DNA of 64,000 nucleotides from Aequorivita echinoideorum (lineage in GTDB: Bacteria; Bacteroidota; Bacteroidia; Flavobacteriales; Flavobacteriaceae). Location: positions 124,001 through 188,000 of the forward strand of contig NZ_JAHCTB010000004.1 in assembly GCF_018476645.1 (NCBI RefSeq), read 5' to 3'. How positions within the stretch are numbered: the stretch's first letter is position 1; each line of letters begins with the position of its first letter. Shown piece by piece: positions 1 through 8,825 of the stretch. The notes beneath the pieces are model-generated. The model did no database searches and was not told the DNA's origin. It saw only the letters and a program-made list of their open reading frames with translations. Both the position numbers and the translations under genes were made by a program.

Positions 1-951
1 AATACCACCCACATCGATGGTTAGCATTCCGCCAAATCCATATTCTTCATTCATCATTCGTTTAAATAATTGATGTCCGCTATGTGAGGGCAAGCCGGGA
101 TATGCGGTTTTTAATCCATCAGCCTCAAACTTTTCAGCCAGATAAAGTGCATTTTCGCTATGCTGCTTTATTCTGATGTGAAGCGTTCGTAAATTTTTGA
201 GAATGGAAGCCGCCCGCAGGCTGTCCATTGCAGGGCCCAAAAGCATATTGGCTCCGTCGTTTACATTCCGCAACGTATCAATAAATTCTTGGGTCCCGCA
301 GGTCACGCCGCCCATGGTGTCGCTACTTCCGTTTATGAATTTTGTCAAACTATGCAAAACAACATCTGCCCCCAGGGTTGCTGGCGAAATGCTGAGGGGA
401 GAAAATGTATTGTCTACCAAGAGTTGCAGGTTGTGTTTTTTGGCAATTTGGGACAAGCCTTCAATATCCGCAACTTCAAGAAGCGGATTGCTTACTGTTT
501 CGCAATAAATAATTTTGGTTTTTTCTGAAATTGCTTCCTCCACGCTTTGAAGATTGGTAATATCTACAAAGGAGGTTTCAATGTTCAACCTTGGGGCAAA
601 ATTCTTTAGAAAAGCATAGGTTCCACCATAAATCGTCCTGCTGCTAACAATGTGTTCCCCAGCCTTGCAGAGTTGTAAAATTGCAGGGGTTATGGCTCCC
701 ATACCGCTGGCCGCAACATTTGCAGTCTCGGTGCCTTCCATTGCTGCCAAGGCTTGGCCTAAGTATAAATTAGATGGTGTGGAGTGGCGAGAGTACAGAT
801 AGCAGCCATCCGCATTACCCTCAAATGTGTCGAACATGGTTTTGGCTGAAAGAAAAGTATACGTAGAGGAATCTGAAATGGAAGGATTCACGCCTCCAAA
901 TTCCCCAAAATATTGTAAATCCTGAATTTTGTCTGCTGGTTTATAAGCCAT
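1..951 (-). CDS. Cys/Met-metabolism PLP-dependent enzyme (methionine gamma-lyase / cystathionine gamma-synthase family), C-terminus cut off
   Basis: The reading frame is open from an ATG at 951 to the left edge, giving 317 residues of an enzyme family usually near 400. It has the fold-type I PLP trans-sulfuration signature: VDNTF around residues 179-183, whose Asp pairs with the PLP ring nitrogen, and SLTKFINGSSDTMGG around 201-215, where Lys204 should form the Schiff base. The family performs beta/gamma-elimination or replacement on cysteine, homocysteine, cystathionine or methionine; which one cannot be told from the visible part. The gene is divergent from lpdA. Confidence 0.85.
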   Translation of the reverse strand, partial: MAYKPADKIQDLQYFGEFGGVNPSISDSSTYTFLSAKTMFDTFEGNADGCYLYSRHSTPSNLYLGQALAAMEGTETANVAASGMGAITPAILQLCKAGEHIVSSRTIYGGTYAFLKNFAPRLNIETSFVDITNLQSVEEAISEKTKIIYCETVSNPLLEVADIEGLSQIAKKHNLQLLVDNTFSPLSISPATLGADVVLHSLTKFINGSSDTMGGVTCGTQEFIDTLRNVNDGANMLLGPAMDSLRAASILKNLRTLHIRIKQHSENALYLAEKFEADGLKTAYPGLPSHSGHQLFKRMMNEEYGFGGMLTIDVGGI

Positions 952-1096
952 TTTTTAAGTTTTCTGGTTTTCGGCAAAAATGCAAAAATTAAAAGGAAGA
1001 GTAAAATAATAATTGGTTTCATTTATCCTAATAACAGCTGTTTTATATAGCATCCAACTTCAAAGAAATAAACTTTTAAACTCCTATGCAGTATTG

Positions 1097-1104
1097 TACC
1101 TTTG
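1097..1104 (+). promoter_or_regulatory. -7 promoter box of lpdA
   Basis: TACCTTTG matches the Bacteroidota -7 consensus TAnnTTTG exactly. It lies 28 nt before the ATG at 1133, and no clear -33 TTG was seen at the usual distance. It also shows that the longer frame beginning at 1013 cannot be the protein start, because that start would lie upstream of transcription. Confidence 0.6.
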
Positions 1105-1132
1105 TAATTCCATTTTTAAAAATTCTTATTTT

Positions 1133-2533
1133 ATGAGCAAATATGATGTAGCAGTAATAGGTTCTGGGCCTGGAGGATATGTAGCGGCAATCCGTTGCGC
1201 GCAGTTGGGTCTAAAAACCGCAATCATTGAAAAATATAGCGTATTGGGTGGCACATGCTTAAATGTGGGTTGCATTCCCAGTAAGGCACTCTTGGATTCT
1301 TCGCACCATTACGAGGATGCACTTAAGCATTTTGAGGAGCATGGAATTGAAATTCCAGGCGATATAAAATTGAATTTTAAAAAAATGATTGATCGAAAAG
1401 CATCCGTAGTCGAGCAAACTACTAAAGGAATTGCATTTTTGATGGATAAAAACAAAATTGATGTCTATACCGGAACGGGAGCTTTTAAGGACGCCACGCA
1501 CATTGATATTTCCGGCGAAAAGAATCAGACGATTGAAGCAAAAAATACCATTATTGCTACGGGAAGTAAGCCCGCCTCATTGCCATTCATAAAATTGGAT
1601 AAGGATAGAATCATAACTTCAACCGAAGCATTGAGCCTAAAAGAAATTCCAAAACATTTAATTGTAATTGGGGGAGGGGTAATAGGTCTGGAATTGGGAC
1701 AAGTGTACCGCCGTCTGGGCGCCGAAGTTTCTGTGGTGGAATTTATGGACAGAATTATCCCCACAATGGATGGGGCGCAAAGCAAGGAATTAATGAAAGT
1801 TATGAAAAAGCAAGGTGTAAAATTTTATGTTTCGCATAAGGTTTCGGCAGTCTCAAAAAAGGGAAAAAAGATTACCGTAACAGCTACGGATAAAAATGGT
1901 AAAGAAGTTTCATTTGAAGGTGATTATTGCCTTGTTTCGGTAGGAAGAAAGCCATTTACCGATGGTTTGAAGGCCGAAAACGCAGGGGTAAAAATAACCG
2001 AACGAGGGATGATAGATGTTAATGATCATCTTCAAACGAATATTAAAAATATCTACGCGATAGGCGATGTGGTACGAGGGGCAATGCTTGCACATAAAGC
2101 TTCTGAAGAAGGAACTCTGGTAGCTGAAATTATTGCAGGTCAAAAACCGCATATCGATTACAATTTAATTCCCGGTGTGGTCTATACTTGGCCTGAAGTA
2201 GCTTCTGTTGGCAAAACGGAAGAGCAATTGAAGGAAGCAAAAGTAGAATATAAAAGCGGACAATTCCCAATGCGCGCTTTGGGAAGAAGCAGGGCCAGTG
2301 GAGATACCGATGGATTTGTGAAAATTTTATCCGATAAAAATACGGATGAAGTACTTGGCGTACATATGGTTGGCGCCCGAGTGGCAGATTTAATTGCCGA
2401 AGCCGTGGTTGCCATGGAATATCGCGCAAGCGCTGAAGATATTGCCAGAATGAGCCATGCGCATCCTACATACGCCGAAGCAGTTAAGGAAGCCGCCCTT
2501 TCCGCTACAGAGGATAGAGCTCTGCACGTCTAA
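1133..2533 (+). CDS. lpdA: Dihydrolipoyl dehydrogenase (E3)
   Basis: This flavoprotein reoxidises the lipoyl arms of 2-oxoacid dehydrogenase and glycine-cleavage complexes with NAD+. The N-terminal FAD motif GSGPGG (residues 10-15) is followed by the redox-active disulfide GGTCLNVGC (Cys42, Cys47), a central NAD-binding GGGVIGLELG, the second FAD motif YAIGDV, and the C-terminal HAHPTYAE, whose His and Glu form the catalytic pair. The length of 466 residues is normal. The ATG at 1133 is chosen over an upstream in-frame start because the protein begins canonically there and the promoter box lies just before it. A terminator follows. Confidence 0.95.
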   Translation: MSKYDVAVIGSGPGGYVAAIRCAQLGLKTAIIEKYSVLGGTCLNVGCIPSKALLDSSHHYEDALKHFEEHGIEIPGDIKLNFKKMIDRKASVVEQTTKGIAFLMDKNKIDVYTGTGAFKDATHIDISGEKNQTIEAKNTIIATGSKPASLPFIKLDKDRIITSTEALSLKEIPKHLIVIGGGVIGLELGQVYRRLGAEVSVVEFMDRIIPTMDGAQSKELMKVMKKQGVKFYVSHKVSAVSKKGKKITVTATDKNGKEVSFEGDYCLVSVGRKPFTDGLKAENAGVKITERGMIDVNDHLQTNIKNIYAIGDVVRGAMLAHKASEEGTLVAEIIAGQKPHIDYNLIPGVVYTWPEVASVGKTEEQLKEAKVEYKSGQFPMRALGRSRASGDTDGFVKILSDKNTDEVLGVHMVGARVADLIAEAVVAMEYRASAEDIARMSHAHPTYAEAVKEAALSATEDRALHV

Positions 2534-2554
2534 ATTAAAAAGTAATAAAAAATC

Positions 2555-2586
2555 AAAAGCCGATGAGAATTTCATCGGCTTTTTTA
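2555..2586 (+). terminator. Rho-independent terminator of lpdA
   Basis: A 12-bp stem (AAAAGCCGATGA / TCATCGGCTTTT) with a 5-nt loop runs into a T-tract, 22 nt after the lpdA stop. The A-tract on the 5' side could let it also serve the convergent sodC gene. Confidence 0.8.
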
Positions 2587-2603
2587 TTGTATGTAATGAA
2601 ATA

Positions 2604-3203
2604 TTATCTTTTAATAATTCCGCCACAACTTACTCTGCTGCCGGCATCTCCACTTGGCTGAGATACAAAATCATCAGTTCCTTCATGTACAATTACTCCT
2701 TTACCGGTAATATCTTTACTCGCATCTCCGCAACCAATGCACCATTCATCCGTTTGCATTGCTACACTTCCGTTGCCATTTTCATCAGCCTCAAAATTTC
2801 CTATGTCTCCTTTATGATATCCTTCGCTATCACCCCATTTTCCGTGCTTCTCATTTGTGGGGTTCCAATGTCCACCAGCAGATGAACCATCATCGGCGCT
2901 ACAATCTGCTTTTTCGTGAAGATGGATTGCGTGCGAGCCTGGCTTTAGACCACTCAATTTAGCCTCCATCATAACGGTTCCATCTTTTTCAGTAAATACA
3001 ACTTCTCCTTTCGCGGTACTTCCACTTTTTGATTCCAATGGAACGGATAAGACATTTGCTTTAATAGTTTCTTCTTGCATATTCATTTCAGTAGTGTCAG
3101 ACGAATTCATATTTTCGTCCATATCCTTTTTTTCATTTTTGCAACCTACAAATACGGTCATAGCAAAAAACGTACATAATAAACTTAATCTTTTCATAAT
3201 CAT
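2604..3203 (-). CDS. sodC: Superoxide dismutase [Cu-Zn], lipoprotein
   Basis: It converts superoxide to O2 and H2O2 outside the cytoplasm. A lipoprotein signal ends in a VGC lipobox (Cys21), followed by an acidic Met-rich linker and the SOD barrel from about residue 47. The ligands are visible by family alignment: His94 and His96 (HLH), His112 (GGHWNP), His120, His130, Asp133 and His173, plus the structural Cys101/Cys193 pair, the latter in GDAGSRVSCGGI. All metal ligands appear intact. Translation could instead begin at the Met two codons in (3197). The gene is convergent with lpdA. Confidence 0.92.
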   Translation of the reverse strand: MIMKRLSLLCTFFAMTVFVGCKNEKKDMDENMNSSDTTEMNMQEETIKANVLSVPLESKSGSTAKGEVVFTEKDGTVMMEAKLSGLKPGSHAIHLHEKADCSADDGSSAGGHWNPTNEKHGKWGDSEGYHKGDIGNFEADENGNGSVAMQTDEWCIGCGDASKDITGKGVIVHEGTDDFVSQPSGDAGSRVSCGGIIKR

Positions 3204-3599
3204 TGTTTTTAGATTGGTTTTTATAATTTTTGATATTTAAATTTACAATACTTTGGAAGGCACAACAAGGAATTAAGAAATATTTAGAAAAGTGAGGTTA
3301 TGCATCCTGTATTACTATCAGCAAATTATTTGTTGACAAGCTTAATATTTAAAAATAAATTTTGAACTGTTTATTGTTGTTTTGAAAGTCTAATAAAATG
3401 AAATTATTTTCAAAATGAGAATAATTATTAACTTACAATGATATTTCAAGATTGGGTATAGCAATTTCAGGAGGTTTGATATTCCTTCGATACTATAAGT
3501 CAAAGTATGCATAGTGTATGAAGAATGTATGAATTCTATTAATAAGTCATCCCCATAGCTTTTTTGGCCAAAAGTTTCAAAAGCAATAAAATATAAAAA
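3204..3599. other. Intergenic stretch without a recognisable gene
   Basis: About 400 bp of very AT-rich DNA between the start of sodC and the stop of the DUF4105 gene. Only very short ORFs are present. The one structure seen is a 12-bp palindrome TTTTGGCCAAAA at 3562-3573, which has no T-tract behind it. No TAnnTTTG box for sodC was found. Confidence 0.5.
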
Positions 3600-4781
3600 T
3601 TATTTCTTTCTAAAATAACCAAACAAAAAGATATACCGGACTGCCAACCCAATCAGTAATGGCAATAATCCTATTGCAAAAATTTGTACACCCGTAATCC
3701 AGTGTATCGCTAAAAGGGAAAGAAGCAGCAAAAGAAGAAATAGGTACTTGCTTAAATTCTGCGAAAAATTTCTTTTGCTTATAGCAATCACCATCAAAAT
3801 GGAAATAGGAAAGGCCCATAACAAATTGTAGTTATTTGCCGTAGCGGTGTGGTCCGTTGCAAACCATAATAACAATAAAAACACACCAATTAATCCCGTA
3901 ACAAAAAATATCACACCATCCAAAAATCGGCTTCTGCGCTCAGCTTTATAATCTTTTATGGTAACGTATATCAGCAATAAGCCCAAAATGCCGAATACAA
4001 ATAATGGACTGAATATGAAACCTCCTGAATTTGCTACAGGCTTATTTTCAAAGAGAATTTCAGTTGTTTTTACTAACTTTTCATCAGTTCCATTTCTATG
4101 TATTACCGCATTTTCTGCGCCTTCAAAAATATAATCGGGCAAAAATTGATATTCAATTGGCTTTGCTTGTTTATCGATTACAGCCCCCAATGCAACATCA
4201 ATTCCCAAACTTCCCCAAGAGTTTGCCTGTAATCGCTGTTGTATCAAATCCCGAAACGTATAGGATTCTGTTATGTGATCTTCCTTATATTCCAATTTAT
4301 TCCCCAAAACCTCAATCAATACGTCCCGAATCTTGGTGGCGCAATTGTCATAAAAGAAATCGTATTTGTATTTTTTATTTTCCGGGCGATAATTGTTCCA
4401 AAGAAAATCTGACACCGCTTGTTTTTCCGCAGCATTCAAATTTAAAATCTGGGATTTTATCCATCGATTTTGTGAAACATATCGGTTGTAAAACGAAGTA
4501 TAATATTCTACCGAAAGCTCATAAAGCAATTTTCCTTGTGCAAATTTTGTGTAGAAATTTGGCGTGTCAAAATCGTACGTTCCGTAATTGAAAACTACGT
4601 CCACACCCGTATCCGGATCTTGAATCCTGAAAGCGCTGTGGCCAAATTTATCGTATAGCTCAGCACCGGGACCAATAGTTAGGATACTTATTTCAGCTTT
4701 TTGTGAAAGTGGCTCAAATTGAGCTTTTGCCGATGACGTAAGTATTATTGCAAGAAAAAGTAGGAAGAAATTTCTGATCAT
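3600..4781 (-). CDS. DUF4105 (Lnb N-terminal periplasmic domain) membrane protein
   Basis: A signal peptide (residues 1-20, ending AKA) precedes a periplasmic domain of about 220 residues with GHSAFRI (His48) and YDNCATKI (Asn146, Cys147). This His plus Asn-Cys arrangement is characteristic of DUF4105/Lnb_N and recalls a papain-like/NlpC-type active site. From about residue 255 there are four to five hydrophobic spans, so the domain is probably tethered in the inner membrane. The substrate is unknown. It lies 62 bp downstream of the PorV-like gene on the same strand and may be co-transcribed with it. Confidence 0.8.
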   Translation of the reverse strand: MIRNFFLLFLAIILTSSAKAQFEPLSQKAEISILTIGPGAELYDKFGHSAFRIQDPDTGVDVVFNYGTYDFDTPNFYTKFAQGKLLYELSVEYYTSFYNRYVSQNRWIKSQILNLNAAEKQAVSDFLWNNYRPENKKYKYDFFYDNCATKIRDVLIEVLGNKLEYKEDHITESYTFRDLIQQRLQANSWGSLGIDVALGAVIDKQAKPIEYQFLPDYIFEGAENAVIHRNGTDEKLVKTTEILFENKPVANSGGFIFSPLFVFGILGLLLIYVTIKDYKAERRSRFLDGVIFFVTGLIGVFLLLLWFATDHTATANNYNLLWAFPISILMVIAISKRNFSQNLSKYLFLLLLLLSLLAIHWITGVQIFAIGLLPLLIGLAVRYIFLFGYFRKK

Positions 4782-4843
4782 TTTGAAATTGATTTCAGCG
4801 CTAAAATATTACAATTTCAGCGTACTTGGCAGATCATTAAAGA

Positions 4844-5938
4844 TTATCTGAAAATGCTCCAATCCAATTTCAACGAAAATATATTTGAATAAAGTGCCGC
4901 GCTTTGGTCGCCAATGTCGGTAAGCGCATAGTCCACCTGAATTCCTTTATATTTAAAGCCAACGCCTATATTTGGTTGAAAACCTACGGAATCGCTCCCG
5001 TCTAGCTGTTGTATATTTTGGAAATTACCCACGCCGGCACGTACATAAACCAAATCTATATAACCAAATTCCAGTCCCGCCGAAGGTGTAATACTCGCCA
5101 AGGAAGAGGAAATAACATCATTGGTTTCAGCAAATCTAAAATTGAGATCCACTTCTGCCAACAATGAATAATCGTAGTGAAATATGAATTGGCGGGCTAC
5201 CCCCAGTTGTAATTTTGGAATGGTAATCTCCGTACTTTCCGGCAATTCTTGGTTCTGTCCTTCCACGGCACCTTGAATTTCTGCAAACTTATCCTCATCA
5301 ATACTCCACGCATTGAAGGTGGTCGTAATATCGCGCGCCATTAAACCAAAATTCCAATTTCCCCTAGTAAATTGAAGCCCCGCGTCGAGCCCAAAACCCC
5401 ATGAAGAAGCAAAGTCACCAATAATCCTGCGGATTACCTTCGCGTTGACGCCCACATTTAAACCATCCAGCGGCAATTCTCGTGCGTAGGAAAATGTAAA
5501 TCCATAATCTGCAGTAGAAAATAAGCTGATATTATTGTAGTCAATATTTCCCTGCTCATCAATAAGTTGTGTGGTATTTAAAATATCATCAACCCCAAAT
5601 CGAATAACCGAAAGTCCTACCGCACTTTTATCATCAAGAGGCATAGCAAAGGCTCCGTAATCGTAATTTGCAATATTTGCAAAATACGAAGCGTGCATCA
5701 GCGAAATCTGCTTGTCCTCAAGATTTACCAAACCCGCTGGATTCCAATAGCCAGAATTTACATCTTTGGAAGAAGCAACCACGGCATTTCCCATACCAAA
5801 GGAGGCTGCATCTACACCAATATTCATAAATTCATTGGAATATTTACGCACGGTCTGTGCGCCGGAAACCAAGGTAGAGAGTAAAAAAAGGATAAAAAGA
5901 TTTCTTTTCAAGCTTAAAAATTTGGACAAATATGGCAT
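4844..5938 (-). CDS. PorV/PorQ-family outer-membrane beta-barrel protein
   Basis: The 364 residues begin with a signal peptide (cleavage likely after SGA, about residue 27). A conserved N-terminal block follows: FMNIGVDAASFGMGNA, then SGYWNPAGL and the alternating strand pattern of a FadL-type barrel. These motifs define the PorV/PorQ family; PorV is a type IX secretion outer-membrane component in Bacteroidota. Several paralogs usually exist, so assignment to PorV itself is not safe. The gene is divergent from pssA. Confidence 0.8.
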   Translation of the reverse strand: MPYLSKFLSLKRNLFILFLLSTLVSGAQTVRKYSNEFMNIGVDAASFGMGNAVVASSKDVNSGYWNPAGLVNLEDKQISLMHASYFANIANYDYGAFAMPLDDKSAVGLSVIRFGVDDILNTTQLIDEQGNIDYNNISLFSTADYGFTFSYARELPLDGLNVGVNAKVIRRIIGDFASSWGFGLDAGLQFTRGNWNFGLMARDITTTFNAWSIDEDKFAEIQGAVEGQNQELPESTEITIPKLQLGVARQFIFHYDYSLLAEVDLNFRFAETNDVISSSLASITPSAGLEFGYIDLVYVRAGVGNFQNIQQLDGSDSVGFQPNIGVGFKYKGIQVDYALTDIGDQSAALYSNIFSLKLDWSIFR

Positions 5939-6020
5939 TATTTTACAGAATACTAAACTTTAAATTTATATACATATTGTGTCAATAAGCGTTTAGTCGA
6001 AAATACTTTCTATTTTTACA

Positions 6021-6054
6021 TTTCACTTGAATTTTCTTTAATTCACAAGTGAAA
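6021..6054. repeat. Inverted repeat upstream of pssA
   Basis: TTTCACTTG at 6021-6029 is perfectly repeated in inverse at 6046-6054 (CAAGTGAAA), with further AATT/AATT pairing inside. The left arm overlaps a weak -7-like box TACATTTC (6017-6024). Neither strand has a T-tract after the hairpin, so it looks more like an operator or 5' leader hairpin than a terminator. Confidence 0.55.
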
Positions 6055-6074
6055 AAACTAATCAACTCATTAAA

Positions 6075-6830
6075 ATGAAAAAGCAGATCCCCAACATTAT
6101 AACTTCTCTGAATATCCTTTGTGGCTGCGTGGCCGTGCTGTTTGCAGTTTCAGGCGATTTGATTACGGCTTCATTTTTTGTTTTTTCAGGTATATTCTTT
6201 GATTTCTTTGATGGATTGGCGGCTCGATTGTTAAAAGCGCAAAGCGAAATTGGCTTACAGTTGGATTCCCTTGCCGATGTCATCACCAGTGGCGTGGCCC
6301 CGGGCGTAGTACTTTTCCAATTGCTGAATCTCTCAATCTTTGGGAGTATGCAGACCTTGACCGAAACATTTTCAACGGAGGGTTGGAATCTGGGATTCAA
6401 AAATTATTTGCCGTTAATTGGGTTGCTCGTAATTGTAGCCTCTGCGTACCGATTGGCAAAATTCAATGTAGATACACGGCAGACATCCAGTTTTATTGGG
6501 CTTCCAACCCCGGCAAATGCAATACTCATTTTAAGTTTGCCCCTTATTCTTCAATTTCAATATTCTGAAATTGCTGAAACCATAATCTTGAACAAATGGT
6601 TTTTGTTTGTTCTTACCGGAATAAGCTGTTTCTTATTAAATGCCGAAGTACCGCTCTTTGCGTTGAAATTTAAAACTTGGGATTTCAAGAACAATGCGTT
6701 GCGATACATTTTCATTTTGCTAAGCGTGCTACTTATAGTTCTTCTGAAATACGTTGCAATCCCGCTTATAATTGTGCTTTACATTCTTCTGTCGCTTTTT
6801 TGGAAGGAAAAACCAAAAAATTCCTATTGA
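6075..6830 (+). CDS. pssA: CDP-diacylglycerol--serine O-phosphatidyltransferase
   Basis: It makes phosphatidylserine, the precursor of phosphatidylethanolamine, at the inner membrane. The CDP-alcohol phosphotransferase signature is complete: Asp43, Asp46, Gly47, Ala50, Arg51, Gly60, Asp64 and Asp68, in DFFDGLAAR followed by GLQLDSLAD. Several hydrophobic spans cover the rest of the 251 residues. Its last 7 bases overlap the convergent lptB gene. Confidence 0.93.
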   Translation: MKKQIPNIITSLNILCGCVAVLFAVSGDLITASFFVFSGIFFDFFDGLAARLLKAQSEIGLQLDSLADVITSGVAPGVVLFQLLNLSIFGSMQTLTETFSTEGWNLGFKNYLPLIGLLVIVASAYRLAKFNVDTRQTSSFIGLPTPANAILILSLPLILQFQYSEIAETIILNKWFLFVLTGISCFLLNAEVPLFALKFKTWDFKNNALRYIFILLSVLLIVLLKYVAIPLIIVLYILLSLFWKEKPKNSY

Positions 6831-7564
6831 AATAATTTCTTGGTACGCAATTCAAAATTCTGGCCTAGATAAACCTTGCGCACCATTTCATCTGCGGCAA
6901 GTTCTTCGGGGATACCGTGCTTCAAAATACTTCCTTCAAACATAAGGTACGTTCTATCCGTAATGGCCAAAGTTTCCTGTACATTGTGATCGGTGATAAG
7001 AATACCGATATTTTTATTTTTGAGTTGTGCCACAATACGCTGAATATCTTCCACGGCTACTGGATCCACGCCAGCAAAGGGCTCATCAAGTAAAATAAAA
7101 TGGGGATCTGTGGCAAGGGCGCGGGCAATTTCGGTCCTTCTGCGTTCGCCACCGCTCAAAAGATCGCCGCGGTTGGTTCGAATGTGCCCAAGGCCAAATT
7201 CCTCAATCAATGATTCCATTTTTGCCCGTTGTTCTTTCTTTGAAAGTTTTGTGAGCTGCAAAACGCTCAAAATATTATCCTCCACGCTCAACTTTCTAAA
7301 AACCGAAGCCTCTTGCGCCAAATAACCAATTCCGTTTTGCGCGCGTTTGTACATGGGGTATTTGGTAATATCCGTCCCTTCCAGATGGATGGTGCCGCCA
7401 TTGGGTTTTATAAGGCCCACAATCATATAGAACGAAGTGGTCTTACCAGCACCGTTTGGCCCCAGCAGCCCCACAATTTCGCCCTGGTTAACCTCTACGG
7501 TTATCCCTTTTACAACCTTTCGGCCTTTATATGATTTTATTAAAGAATCGGCTTTTAGCTTCAT
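6824..7564 (-). CDS. lptB: LPS export ABC transporter ATP-binding protein
   Basis: This is the ATPase that powers extraction of lipopolysaccharide from the inner membrane with LptFG. It shows Walker A GPNGAGKT (35-42), Q-loop Gln84, signature LSGGE (136-140) and Walker B FILLDEP (156-162), followed by the D-loop GVDP and a switch His in ITDHNV. The 246-residue length and motif context [13 protein letters not shown] are typical of LptB rather than of amino-acid transport ATPases. It ends convergently into pssA, 81 bp downstream of the AhpD-like gene. Confidence 0.92.
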   Translation of the reverse strand: MKLKADSLIKSYKGRKVVKGITVEVNQGEIVGLLGPNGAGKTTSFYMIVGLIKPNGGTIHLEGTDITKYPMYKRAQNGIGYLAQEASVFRKLSVEDNILSVLQLTKLSKKEQRAKMESLIEEFGLGHIRTNRGDLLSGGERRRTEIARALATDPHFILLDEPFAGVDPVAVEDIQRIVAQLKNKNIGILITDHNVQETLAITDRTYLMFEGSILKHGIPEELAADEMVRKVYLGQNFELRTKKLFQ

Positions 7565-7645
7565 AAAAAATGTTTTTTGTCATCTGGATTCGTTTTTGAC
7601 CGATACCCAAATTTTGAAACGCGGCTGCTAATTTTATACCAAAGA

Positions 7646-7996
7646 TTAGTTATCCTGCTCTTCCAGCGCTTCCCAATATTCAAAAGCGCGGCGTAGGTGT
7701 GGTATTACAATCGTTCCACCAATTAGCAAAGAGATGCTCATTCCCTCAACTACCTCTTCTTTTGAAATACCTAACTTATAGCATTCCTCCAAATGATAGC
7801 GCACGCAATCATCACAGCGCAACACCAGCGAATTGCCAAGACCCAAGAGCTCTTTGGTTTTCTTTGGGAGCACACCTTCCATATAGGCGTTTGTATCCAG
7901 ATTAAAAATTCGCTTGAGAATTTTATTGTTATCCTCCAGCATTTTTTCGTTCATTTTTGAACGGTATGCATTAAATTCCTCAACTACGTTTGGCAT
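7646..7996 (-). CDS. Carboxymuconolactone decarboxylase / AhpD-like family protein
   Basis: A 116-residue all-helical protein with the AhpD-type motif CDDCVRYHLEECYKLGIS: two Cys separated by two residues and a downstream His. Such proteins act as alkylhydroperoxidase partners or as decarboxylases; the CxxC suggests redox chemistry. The ATG at 7996 (MPNVVEEF) is preferred over an upstream in-frame ATG at 8032 that would extend further into tatC. Even so the gene overlaps the tatC end by 17 bp, suggesting translational coupling. Confidence 0.8.
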   Translation of the reverse strand: MPNVVEEFNAYRSKMNEKMLEDNNKILKRIFNLDTNAYMEGVLPKKTKELLGLGNSLVLRCDDCVRYHLEECYKLGISKEEVVEGMSISLLIGGTIVIPHLRRAFEYWEALEEQDN

Positions 7997-8825
7997 CTCG
8001 TATTTCCTTTCTTTTTTGGTTTCTAAGAACAACTTTTGAAATATAGATACTTACCTCATAAAGTATAAGTATTGGGATGGTTACAATAACCTGGCTCGCA
8101 ATGTCCGGTGGGGTAATTACTGCCGAAACTATAAGTACTATTATCAACGCGAATTTTCGATATTTCCGAAGAATTTCAGGTGTTACCAATCCTATTTTGG
8201 TGAATATGTACATAAGGATGGGCAATTCAAAAATGAGTCCGCTCGCAATTACCGATGATCTCACCAATGAAATATAACTGTCCACATCAAATTCGTTCAA
8301 AACCTGTTCACTTACTTGATATGTTCCCAAGAAATTGATGGAAAGCGGCGTAATAATATAGTACCCAAAAAGTACCCCCAAAAAGAACAGCAAAGAGGCA
8401 ATTAGAATAAATCCACGGCTGGAGTTGCGCTCTTCTTCCTTTAACCCCGGACTGATGAATTTCCAGAATTCGTATAAAATATAAGGAAAGGCTACTATTA
8501 CACCCGCAAGAATCGCCGTCCATATATGTACGGAAAACTGTCCACCCATCGTTCTACTCTGTATGGTAAAGGGTAGTTCAGTAAAACAGAAACTATTCAT
8601 CCCAATTTCCTGCGCGGCTCGACACAATAATTTATAGGTGGGGAAATCTGCTTGCTTAGGGCCAAATATAAGGGTGTCAAAAATAAAATCCTTCATTATA
8701 AAGGCTACAACCGCCAGAATAACTACTGCTATGGTTGACCGGATTAAATGCCAGCGCAATTCCTCTAAATGATCCAGAAAGGACATCTCTTTTTCGGGAG
8801 ATGGGTTTGTTTTTTCGTTTTTCAT
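7980..8825 (-). CDS. tatC: Sec-independent protein translocase subunit TatC
   Basis: TatC is the twin-arginine signal receptor and core of the Tat translocon. The N-terminal family motif SFLDHLEELR (15-24) precedes six predicted membrane spans, including FPYILYEFWKFISPGL, the conserved loop region. No tatA/B is in the window. The start overlaps the kdsD stop (TAATG), and the 3' end overlaps the AhpD-like gene, so the three form one transcription unit. Confidence 0.95.
   Translation of the reverse strand: MKNEKTNPSPEKEMSFLDHLEELRWHLIRSTIAVVILAVVAFIMKDFIFDTLIFGPKQADFPTYKLLCRAAQEIGMNSFCFTELPFTIQSRTMGGQFSVHIWTAILAGVIVAFPYILYEFWKFISPGLKEEERNSSRGFILIASLLFFLGVLFGYYIITPLSINFLGTYQVSEQVLNEFDVDSYISLVRSSVIASGLIFELPILMYIFTKIGLVTPEILRKYRKFALIIVLIVSAVITPPDIASQVIVTIPILILYEVSIYISKVVLRNQKRKEIRDAKRS

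Noticed and set aside
1013-1132. N-terminal extension of lpdA from an upstream in-frame start
   Set aside because: An exact -7 box lies at 1097-1104 inside it, and the canonical FAD-motif N-terminus begins at 1133.
3562-3573. Palindrome TTTTGGCCAAAA as an operator or terminator
   Set aside because: It lies in AT-rich DNA downstream of a gene end with no promoter box near, so chance is the simplest explanation.
4031-4591. 186-codon ORF on the plus strand inside the DUF4105 gene
   Set aside because: It is antisense to a gene with clear family motifs, and its translation has no recognisable features.
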